Assembly: GCA_903920435.1 (NCBI GenBank)
Contig: CAIXMB010000189.1
Span: 1 to 64,000, forward strand
Direction: 5' to 3'
Length of the DNA: 64,000 nucleotides
Source of the DNA: an uncultured Actinomycetes bacterium
Lineage (GTDB): Bacteria > Actinomycetota > Actinomycetes > Actinomycetales > Microbacteriaceae
Shown here piece after piece: positions 49,266 to 56,838 of this stretch. Under the pieces are notes generated by a model that saw nothing but the letters and a program-made list of their open reading frames with translations, ran no database searches and was not told where the DNA came from. Positions within the stretch are counted from its first letter, which is position 1. The number at the start of each line of letters is the position of its first letter. The translations under genes and the position numbers were made by a program.

Positions 49266-49927
49266 CCAAGGCGGCCGACCTGCAACTGCTCGAGGCGGTG
49301 CGGAAGGAACTCGCTTGGGCGCCGGAGATCGACGACGGCCACCTGATCTCAGCGGTCACCGACGGCGTCGCGGAACTCACCGGAGAGGTGCCGAGCCTCG
49401 ATCAGGTGCGCGCCGCGTCTCGGGCGGCCCTCCGGGTCAAGGGCATCTCGGCGGTCGCCAACGACCTGTGCGTGCGTACGCCGTTCCGACCTGCGCGCAC
49501 GGACCGGGAGATCGCCAGGGCGGTGCGCGACTCGATCTTCTGGAGTTCGAGGGTACCGCGGGACTGCGTGCAGGTGGTCGTCAGCGATCGCGTCGTCACC
49601 CTCACGGGCGGCCTCGACTGGAACTTCCAGCGGCAGGAGGCGGAGCGGATCGCCGAGCACACGGTGGGCGTGGTCCGGGTCGACAACCGCATCACGCTGC
49701 CCGATCACCCGGTCGCGGCGGACGCCGCGGAGCGCATCCGTGACGCCTTCGAGCGCACGGCGCTGCTGGACGCCGACGGCATCCAGGTGTCGGTGGCCGG
49801 CAACGAGGTGATCCTCCGCGGAACCGTCAGCTCGCATGCGGAGAAGGCCGACGCCGGGCGGGCCGCGTGGTCGACCCCGTACGTCACGAGTGTCATGAAC
49901 CTGCTCGACGTGAAGCCGGAGAGCTAG
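49262..49927 (+). CDS. BON-domain protein (three BON-like repeats)
   Basis: ISAVTDGVAELTGEVPSLDQVRAA, VQVVVSDRVVTLTGGLDWNFQRQEAERIAEHTVGVVRVDNRI, IQVSVAGNEVILRGTVSSHAEK; ATGA overlap with USP. Confidence 0.88.
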   Translation: MTKAADLQLLEAVRKELAWAPEIDDGHLISAVTDGVAELTGEVPSLDQVRAASRAALRVKGISAVANDLCVRTPFRPARTDREIARAVRDSIFWSSRVPRDCVQVVVSDRVVTLTGGLDWNFQRQEAERIAEHTVGVVRVDNRITLPDHPVAADAAERIRDAFERTALLDADGIQVSVAGNEVILRGTVSSHAEKADAGRAAWSTPYVTSVMNLLDVKPES

Positions 49928-49928
49928 C

Positions 49929-49943
49929 GGGACCTTCGGCCCT
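49929..49943 (+). promoter_or_regulatory. DosR-like box F GGGACCTTCGGCCCT
   Basis: Identical to minus-strand box G; 73 bp before ATG 50017. Confidence 0.75.
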
Positions 49944-50016
49944 GCCGTCGCGAGGGGCAAGCGAGGAGCGTGGGTTCTGCGGGGATCACCCTCCGCCCGA
50001 CTCGAAGGATGCACTC

Positions 50017-50799
50017 ATGTCACGCACCTACGTCATCACCGGATCTGCCAGCGGCATCGGCCTTGCGACGGCCGATCTGCTCCGCGAACGAGGACATCGA
50101 GTGATCGGTGTCGACATCCACGATGCCGATGTCGTGGTCGACCTCGCCACCGCTCAGGGGCGTGTGGACCTGGTCGGAAAGGTCACCGAGCTCTCCGGCG
50201 GCAGGGTCGACGCCATCGTCGCCAACGCGGGCCTGGCCACACCCACCGCCACTACGGTCGCGGTCAACTACTTCGGCACTCTCGCGACACTGAACGGCCT
50301 TCGGCCGCTGCTCGCCGGGTCCGACGCGCCGCGCGCGGTGGCCACGGCGTCGATGGCCTCGCTCTTCCCGCCGGACGACGCCCTGCTGAAGGCGCTCACC
50401 GCCGGTGACGAACCGGCCGCGCTTGCCCGCGGGGCGGAGCTCGAGGCGGCCGGCGGTGACACCGCGAACCTGATCTACGGCACGACGAAGCGCGCGCTCG
50501 CGCAGTGGATTCGCCGCTCGGCCCCCACCGCGGAGTGGGCGGGGGCGGGCATCCCGCTCAACGCCGTCGCGCCCGGTGTCGTCGAGACCCCGATGACCGC
50601 CGCCTTCACCGGTTCGGCCGAGGCCCGTCAATCGGTGCTCTCGCTCGTACCCATGCCGCTCAACGGCATCTTCGGCCCCCGCGACGCTGCGTACCTGCTC
50701 GCGTGGCTGACGAGCGAGGAGAACGCCCACCTGTGCGGGCAGGTCGTCTTCATCGATGGCGGGTCCGACGCGGTCATCCGCGGCGACTCGACCTGGTGA
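50017..50799 (+). CDS. Short-chain dehydrogenase/reductase
   Basis: YVITGSASGIGLATADLL, IVANAGLA, YGTTKRALAQW. Confidence 0.88.
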   Translation: MSRTYVITGSASGIGLATADLLRERGHRVIGVDIHDADVVVDLATAQGRVDLVGKVTELSGGRVDAIVANAGLATPTATTVAVNYFGTLATLNGLRPLLAGSDAPRAVATASMASLFPPDDALLKALTAGDEPAALARGAELEAAGGDTANLIYGTTKRALAQWIRRSAPTAEWAGAGIPLNAVAPGVVETPMTAAFTGSAEARQSVLSLVPMPLNGIFGPRDAAYLLAWLTSEENAHLCGQVVFIDGGSDAVIRGDSTW

Positions 50800-53305
50800 G
50801 ACCCGGGCGCCGGGGTGCCCAGAAGATGCGCTTCATGGCCTCGGTGGCGGCCACGTAGGCGATCGTGATGCCCACGACCGCCGCCATCAGGTCGACCGGA
50901 ATCGGGCCGAGGCCCAGCGGTTGGGCGAGTGGGCTGAAAGGCAGGGCCACCGTGATGAGCGCCACTGCCGCGCTGGTGAGCACCACGCCCCGGGCCGGTC
51001 GGCTGCGGTAGAACGGACCGCGCGTGCGCAGCACGAACAGTACGGCGACCTCGGTGAGCACCGAGCCGACGAACCAGGCGCTGCGGAACTCGGTGGCGCC
51101 CGCGTTCAGCCCCCACCTCAGCACCGCGAAGGTGGCGAGATCGAACACCGAGCTCAGGGCTCCGAAGACGATCATGTAGTTCCTGATGAGCCGGATGTTC
51201 CAGCGCTGCGGCCGACGTAGCTGAGCATCGTCCACCGTGTCGGTTGCAATCGTCGTCGCGGGCAGGTCGGTGAGCAGGTTGATCAGGAGGATCTGCCCCG
51301 CCAGCAACGGAAGGAATGGCAGCACTATCGAGGCCACGGCCATGCTGAGCATGTTGCCGAAGTTCGCGCTGGTGGTCATGAAGATGTACTTCATGGTGTT
51401 GGCGAACGTCCGGCGGCCTTGTCGCAGCCCCTCGAGCAGCACATCGAGGTCCTTGTCGAGGAGCACGATCGATGCAGCCTCCTTGGCCACCGCGACCGCG
51501 GAGTCGACGGAGATCCCGACATCCGCCGCGCGGAGTGCCGGGGCATCGTTGATCCCGTCGCCGAGGTAGCCCACGACGTTGCCATCGGCGCGCAGGGCGC
51601 GCACCAGGCGTTCCTTCTGCAGGGGGTTCAGCTCCGAGAACACCGCAACCTCCCGCACCGCGGCGGGGAGGTTCTGGTCGGCGATGCCGTCAAGGTCGGT
51701 GCCGGTGAGCGCGCCGACCGTGCTGAGTCCAACATGCTCAGCGATGTGCCGTGCGACGAGGTGGTTGTCTCCCGTGAGCATCCGGACCGACACCTGGCTC
51801 GCCGCGAACCTGTCGAGGGTGGTCCGCGCGTCTGGCTTGACCGGGTCGGCGAAGGTCAGCAGTCCGACGAGCGTCATCCGGGCCTCGTCCGCGAGCGTCG
51901 GGAGGCCGCTCGGCAGGTTGCGTCGTGCGACCCCCAGCACGCGGAAGCCCTCCGAGCTCAACTCGGCGAATCGAGCGCGGATGGCCGGTAGGTGCTCCGC
52001 CAGCGGCACGACGTCGCCGTTCCCGAGTTCGACCGACTCGCAGATCGTGATGACCGAATCGAGCGCGCCCTTGGTGATGAGGATCGTCGAGCCGGCCGGG
52101 TAAGCCACCGCCACGCTCAAGCGCCGTCGATCGAAGTCGTAGGGCAGCTCGGCCACCTTGACGGCGGTCGGGTCCACGCTGCAGGAGGCAGCTATCGCCT
52201 GGTCTATCGGGTTGGTCAGACCGACCTGCATGGTCGCGTTGAGTGCGGCGAGCCGCCTCACCTCCTCGCTCGGGCGGCCGTCGACCCCCACGGCCGACGC
52301 CAGAACCACGACGCCCTCAGTCATCGTGCCGGTCTTGTCTGAGCAGAGCACGTTCATCGACCCGAAGTCCTCGATGGCATCCAGGCGTCGAACGATCACG
52401 CGTCGCGCGGCGATGGCGCGGGCTCCCTGAGCCAGGCTGATGCTGACGATCGCGGGCAGCAGCTGGGGGGTCAGCCCCACGGCGAGTGCCAGGGAGAACA
52501 AGGCGGAGTCGAGCAGCGGGCGCTGGAGCAGCAGATTCGCCACGAAGATGATGATGACGAGCACCACCATCGCGCGCGTGAGCAGCAAGCCGAACGAGGT
52601 CATGCCGATCTCGAACCCCGTCGTCGGCGACGTGGAGGAGAGCCGGGAGGCGACCTTGCCGAGCTGGGTGGCCTGGCCGGTGCGCTCGATGAGAACCCGC
52701 CCGCTGCCGCCCACCACGTGGCTGCCCAGGAAGACGCTTCGGGCACGATCGCCCTCGGCTCCCTCCGCTCGCTTCTCGGCCGGGAAGGTCTCGCCAGTAA
52801 GCGTCGATTCGTCGACGGATAATCCTTCGGAGAGCACGACCGTGCCGTCGGCGGGAACCAGGTCACCGAGTGCGAGCAAGCACACATCCCCCGGGACGAT
52901 GGTCGCCGGAGACACGTCGACCGTGCGGCCGTCGCGCAGCACCGTGGTGCGCGACTCCACGGTCGTCAGCAGCGTGGCCATCTGCCGGTTGGCGCCGTTC
53001 TCCTGGAAGAAGCTCAGCAGGCCGGAGGCCAGGATGATCGTGGAGATGATGATCGCGTCGGTGAGGTCGCCGAGTATCCCCGACAGCACGGTCGCCGCCA
53101 CGAGTATCAGCACGATCGGGCTGAGGAACTGACGGGCGAGCAGGCGCAGCACGGGGGCGCGCTCGCGCTCGGCAAGGGCGTTGGGGCCCACCTGCTGCAG
53201 GAGGGCGTCGGCTTCGGCAGAGGTGAGCCCGGGGCTGGTGTCGATGATGGTGTGCCCCGTGCTAGCGAGAGCTGATGACGACGAGAGGGCATCCCTCGGG
53301 GACAC
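50774..53305 (-). CDS. Mg2+-importing-like (MgtA/P3B) P-type ATPase
   Basis: ALAVGLTPQLLPAIVSISLAQGA, CSDKTGTMTEG, YLGDGINDAPALRAADVGISVDSAVAVAKEAA. Confidence 0.9.
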   Translation of the reverse strand: MSPRDALSSSSALASTGHTIIDTSPGLTSAEADALLQQVGPNALAERERAPVLRLLARQFLSPIVLILVAATVLSGILGDLTDAIIISTIILASGLLSFFQENGANRQMATLLTTVESRTTVLRDGRTVDVSPATIVPGDVCLLALGDLVPADGTVVLSEGLSVDESTLTGETFPAEKRAEGAEGDRARSVFLGSHVVGGSGRVLIERTGQATQLGKVASRLSSTSPTTGFEIGMTSFGLLLTRAMVVLVIIIFVANLLLQRPLLDSALFSLALAVGLTPQLLPAIVSISLAQGARAIAARRVIVRRLDAIEDFGSMNVLCSDKTGTMTEGVVVLASAVGVDGRPSEEVRRLAALNATMQVGLTNPIDQAIAASCSVDPTAVKVAELPYDFDRRRLSVAVAYPAGSTILITKGALDSVITICESVELGNGDVVPLAEHLPAIRARFAELSSEGFRVLGVARRNLPSGLPTLADEARMTLVGLLTFADPVKPDARTTLDRFAASQVSVRMLTGDNHLVARHIAEHVGLSTVGALTGTDLDGIADQNLPAAVREVAVFSELNPLQKERLVRALRADGNVVGYLGDGINDAPALRAADVGISVDSAVAVAKEAASIVLLDKDLDVLLEGLRQGRRTFANTMKYIFMTTSANFGNMLSMAVASIVLPFLPLLAGQILLINLLTDLPATTIATDTVDDAQLRRPQRWNIRLIRNYMIVFGALSSVFDLATFAVLRWGLNAGATEFRSAWFVGSVLTEVAVLFVLRTRGPFYRSRPARGVVLTSAAVALITVALPFSPLAQPLGLGPIPVDLMAAVVGITIAYVAATEAMKRIFWAPRRPGLTRSSRRG

Positions 53306-54248
53306 TCACCCGCGGCCACCGCTCGGTGTATGCGCGACGACCGAGCGCCCAGGCCGGGTCGTCGCTCGTGATCACCCGGCCGCGAGCCGCCCGCCAGGCT
53401 CCGCCGACGAGCACCTGCACCTCCTGCGGCGCCGACAGGTTTCGCCACCACACCTTGTGGTCGGGGTTGCTCGGGTAGACGACGAATCCTGCGCCGCTCG
53501 TCGCGTACTGCACGGGCAGCTCGAGCGTTCTGCCGGTCCGGCGACCGCGCAGCCGCAGGCCGACCACCGAGCGATCGAGCAGTCGGTGCGACCGGGAGCC
53601 CCGGACGCCCAGGACCGCGGAGTTCACTGCAGACTGCCCGAGCAACCAGGGCGAGAGTACGCCGGAGATCACGCCGAGCACCGCGCCCGCCGCGGCGCCC
53701 GTGAGCGCCCCGACGGCGATGACCGACGGCGTGGACCACTGCGCTGTCGGCGTCGTCGCCCCGATGAAGATCACGACCATCGTCGGCGTCCAGGCAAGGG
53801 CGGAGATGCCCACCCACCGCCACGGGTGCGGCACGACCGAACGCAGCGCGTGGGCCTGAGCCGCTCCCAGAGCGCCGCCCATCGCGGCCCCGATCAGCGC
53901 CGCGCCCGCGATCACGAGGGCGAGCGCGGGGGAGGTGTCATCCGTCGATCCCAGTTGAGACGGCAGTGACGCCAGCGCCCACCCGATTCCCGCGATGGCG
54001 ACAGTGAGGCCGACCCACACTCCGATCCTGAGGTCGGGCAGCCACCGCCGGAGCCCGACCGCCTGGAGCACTCCCAGCGCGGTGCCCTCGATGAGCCCGC
54101 CGACTACGACCAGCGTCAGCGACGCCGGCACTGACTCCGCGGCGTCGGCGAGACGCGCGGCGGTCGCCGCCGCGGTCATCCCGACCGCCTCCGCAAGGGC
54201 GCACAGGGCGATCCATCGTGCCAGCGCGAGGCGGGGTCTCCCCATCAT
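53262..54248 (-). CDS. Membrane protein fused to C-terminal deazaflavin-dependent nitroreductase-like domain
   Basis: TM-rich N half; C-terminus LRLRGRRTGRTLELPVQYATSGAGFVVYPSNPDHKVWWRNLSAPQEVQVLVGGAWRAARGRVI; ATGA overlap with 54245-54703. Confidence 0.65.
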   Translation of the reverse strand: MMGRPRLALARWIALCALAEAVGMTAAATAARLADAAESVPASLTLVVVGGLIEGTALGVLQAVGLRRWLPDLRIGVWVGLTVAIAGIGWALASLPSQLGSTDDTSPALALVIAGAALIGAAMGGALGAAQAHALRSVVPHPWRWVGISALAWTPTMVVIFIGATTPTAQWSTPSVIAVGALTGAAAGAVLGVISGVLSPWLLGQSAVNSAVLGVRGSRSHRLLDRSVVGLRLRGRRTGRTLELPVQYATSGAGFVVYPSNPDHKVWWRNLSAPQEVQVLVGGAWRAARGRVITSDDPAWALGRRAYTERWPRVSVPEGCPLVVISSR

Positions 54249-54703
54249 TCGACGGATGCCCCGGCTCGTGCTCGGCTGAGCGGATGGCGGGGCAACCACG
54301 CGACAACGCCGAGCAGCGCGAGCACCACGACGATCTGCAGCATGCCGGTGGTGAAGTAGAGCACCTGCAGCCACGATCCGCCTCTGATCACCACCGTCTC
54401 GACGAAGATCCAGATGAGCATCCCGAGTGCCGCGACCGCGGACCACAGCAGGCCGGACTCCCGGCGAGCGAGGAGGAGCCCGGCCGCGAGCCCCTGCGTT
54501 CCCCCGACGATGACGATGAGCACCCCCGCGGGAATCGCGAACGACGAGAACGGGCTGCCCGCCAGGGCCGACAAGGGCATGCCCAGACCGTTGGTCGCCA
54601 GCATCCCGATACCGCCGCCGATTGCCGAGAGCGTGTTGAAGCAGGCGAGGACGACGGCGCCCCAGAAGGCCGCATTCCTGAGAAGGGGTGTCACAGCGCT
54701 CAT
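54245..54703 (-). CDS. Hypothetical four-TM membrane protein
   Basis: MSAVTPLLRNAAFWGAVVLACFNTLSAIGGGIGML... Confidence 0.6.
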   Translation of the reverse strand: MSAVTPLLRNAAFWGAVVLACFNTLSAIGGGIGMLATNGLGMPLSALAGSPFSSFAIPAGVLIVIVGGTQGLAAGLLLARRESGLLWSAVAALGMLIWIFVETVVIRGGSWLQVLYFTTGMLQIVVVLALLGVVAWLPRHPLSRARAGASVE

Positions 54704-54738
54704 GCAGCTGACGTTAGGCGAGGTGCTCGGGGCCCCAC

Positions 54739-54753
54739 AGGGCCGAAGGTCCC
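54739..54753 (-). promoter_or_regulatory. DosR-like box G (GGGACCTTCGGCCCT on minus strand)
   Basis: AGGGCCGAAGGTCCC; 35 bp before minus start 54703. Confidence 0.75.
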
Positions 54754-54770
54754 GGGCCGGGGCCCGTGGC

Positions 54771-55424
54771 TCAGGAGTTCTCGGCGACTTCTTCCAGCAA
54801 GGCGGTCACCCGCGCGCGGATCTGATCGCGGATGACGCGCACCCCATCCACCTCCAGGCCCGCAGGATCGGCGAGCTCCCAGTCGAGGTACCGCTTGCCC
54901 GGGTAGATGGCGCAGGCATCGCCGCAGCCCATGGTCACGACGACGTCCGCAGCCTGGACGACGTCATCCGTGAGGGGTTTCGGAAACTCCTGGCCCATGT
55001 CGAGCCCGAGTTCCGCCATCACGGCGACCACGGCCGGGTTGATGGTGTCGGTGGGCGAGGAGCCGGCCGATCGCACGTGCACCCGTCCGTGGGCGAGGTG
55101 GCTGGTGAGCACGGCTGCCATCTGGGAGCGGCCGGCGTTCTGCTCGCACACGAACAGGATCTCGGGAACGGGCGACTCGATAGCACCCTTGGCCTGGGCC
55201 AGGGCGAGGAGCCGGTCGGTGGCGAAGCGGGTGGTCTGGGCGGCGAGGTGGGCCCGCACCTTCGACGTGCGGAGCAGGCCCGTGTACGACTCGAGCACGT
55301 AGCGCTCGACCGTCTCTGCGCCGAAGATGCCGGCGAACTTGTCGCTCAGGTCGGCGGCGAGGCGCTTGAGGTACTCCTCGGGGTAGGCGAGCCCGGGCAT
55401 ACCGCGGCGGGCAGTCAGGTCCAT
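54771..55424 (-). CDS. Arsenate reductase, LMW-PTP fold with N-terminal helical domain
   Basis: ILFVCEQNAGRSQMAAVLTSHLA, MGCGDACAIYPGKRYLDWEL. Confidence 0.88.
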   Translation of the reverse strand: MDLTARRGMPGLAYPEEYLKRLAADLSDKFAGIFGAETVERYVLESYTGLLRTSKVRAHLAAQTTRFATDRLLALAQAKGAIESPVPEILFVCEQNAGRSQMAAVLTSHLAHGRVHVRSAGSSPTDTINPAVVAVMAELGLDMGQEFPKPLTDDVVQAADVVVTMGCGDACAIYPGKRYLDWELADPAGLEVDGVRVIRDQIRARVTALLEEVAENS

Positions 55425-55426
55425 GG

Positions 55427-55831
55427 TCAGGCGGGGAGGATCTCGGCGAGCAGCGCCTGGACGCGACCCTTGATGTCGTCGCGGATGGGCCGAACCTCGT
55501 CGATGCTCTTGCCCTTCGGGTCGGTCAGCTCCCAGTCCTCGTAGCGCTTACCGGGGAAGATCGGGCAGACGTCGCCGCAGCCCATGGTGATGACCACGTC
55601 GGAGTCGCGGACCTGCTCGGTCGTCATGAGCTGGGGAACGGCCCGCGAGATATCGATGCCCTCTTCCGCCATGGCCTGGATGGCAATGGGGTTGATCTCG
55701 GTGCCAGGTTCGGAACCGCCGGAGCGCACTTCCACGGCCCCACCGGAGAGGGCCGCCATGTAACCGGCGGCCATCTGGGAGCGGCCGGCGTTGTGGATGC
55801 AGACGAACAGGACTACGGGCTTCTCGGTCAT
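55427..55831 (-). CDS. arsC: Arsenate reductase, LMW-PTP fold
   Basis: VLFVCIHNAGRSQMAAGYM, MGCGDVCPIFPGKRYEDWEL. Confidence 0.92.
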   Translation of the reverse strand: MTEKPVVLFVCIHNAGRSQMAAGYMAALSGGAVEVRSGGSEPGTEINPIAIQAMAEEGIDISRAVPQLMTTEQVRDSDVVITMGCGDVCPIFPGKRYEDWELTDPKGKSIDEVRPIRDDIKGRVQALLAEILPA

Positions 55832-55839
55832 GGCAAAAG

Positions 55840-55857
55840 CATAGACGACTATCTATG
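55840..55857. promoter_or_regulatory. ArsR-type operator CATAGA-CGACTA-TCTATG
   Basis: 6-bp perfect arms, N6 spacer; same arms and spacing at 56804-56821. Confidence 0.78.
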
Positions 55858-56806
55858 AGTTTGGTGCACTGATCTCGATCTCGGCGAGCAGGGTGCGGAC
55901 CCGGGAGTCGATGTCGTCACGTACGGCACGTACGCCCGCCATCGAGAGGCCCGCGGGGTCGGGCAGGTCCCAGTCGAGGTAGCGGCGACCGGGGTAGATC
56001 GGGCAGGCGTCGCCGCAGCCCATCGTGATCACGTAGTCGGCACCGCGGACGACCTCGTCGGTGAGGGGCTTGGGGTACTCGCCGCCGATCGGAACACCGA
56101 TCTCGTCGAGGGCCGCGATGATCTTCGGATTGATCGAGCCCGCCGGTTCCGACCCGGCGGTGAGCACCCGAACGCGGTCGCCGGCGAGCGAGCGCAGGAT
56201 CGCCGAGGCGAGCTGCGACCGGCCCGCGTTCTGCACGCAGACGAAGAGCACGTCCGCCACGCCGTCGGAGGCGAGTCCGTCTGCCTGCGCGAGCGCGCGG
56301 AGGCGGTCGGCAGCGAACCGTGCCGTCAGCGAGGGCAGGTAGCGGGTAATCCGTGCGCGGTCGGCCAGCAGTGCGTAGCTGCCGTGCACGTACTCCGAGA
56401 CGGTCTCGGCCGAGAAGACCCCGGCGAAGCGCGAGGCGAGGTCGGTGGCGATGCGCCCCAGGACCGGGGGAGCGACGACGGCGGCGACGGGGTCGCTGTG
56501 CACGGAGTCGAACACCTCGTTCACGCGGGAGGGCACGACGGAGTACCAGACCGTGCGGCCCTCCTGCGCGCGCTCGAGCAGGCCCTCATCCGTCATGATC
56601 CGCAGGTGGTGCGACACGGTCGGCTGGGTCAGGCCGAGTTCGCCCGCCAGCTCCGTGACGGGGCGGCGACCGCCCTCGGCCTCCACGATGAGGCTGAGGA
56701 TCTGGATGCGGGTCGGGTCGGCCATCGCGCGGAGGTTCCGGGCGATCTGCTCCGCTTCCGCGCGGCCGAGGAGCCCGGGCAGTCGATCGGGTGGGCCGGG
56801 AAGCAT
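55853..56806 (-). CDS. ArsR-ArsC fusion (ArsR HTH + helical domain + LMW-PTP arsenate reductase)
   Basis: MADPTRIQILSLI...LTQPTVSHHLRIMTDEGLLERAQEGRTVWYSV, then VLFVCVQNAGRSQLASAIL...MGCGDACPIYPGRRYLDWDL. Confidence 0.9.
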   Translation of the reverse strand: MLPGPPDRLPGLLGRAEAEQIARNLRAMADPTRIQILSLIVEAEGGRRPVTELAGELGLTQPTVSHHLRIMTDEGLLERAQEGRTVWYSVVPSRVNEVFDSVHSDPVAAVVAPPVLGRIATDLASRFAGVFSAETVSEYVHGSYALLADRARITRYLPSLTARFAADRLRALAQADGLASDGVADVLFVCVQNAGRSQLASAILRSLAGDRVRVLTAGSEPAGSINPKIIAALDEIGVPIGGEYPKPLTDEVVRGADYVITMGCGDACPIYPGRRYLDWDLPDPAGLSMAGVRAVRDDIDSRVRTLLAEIEISAPNS

Positions 56807-56821
56807 AGATGCAAGTCTATG
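56804..56821. promoter_or_regulatory. ArsR-type operator CATAGA-TGCAAG-TCTATG overlapping the arsR-arsC start codon
   Basis: 6-bp perfect arms, N6 spacer; identical arms to 55840-55857. Confidence 0.78.
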
Positions 56822-56838
56822 CGAGCGACTCGATTAGC

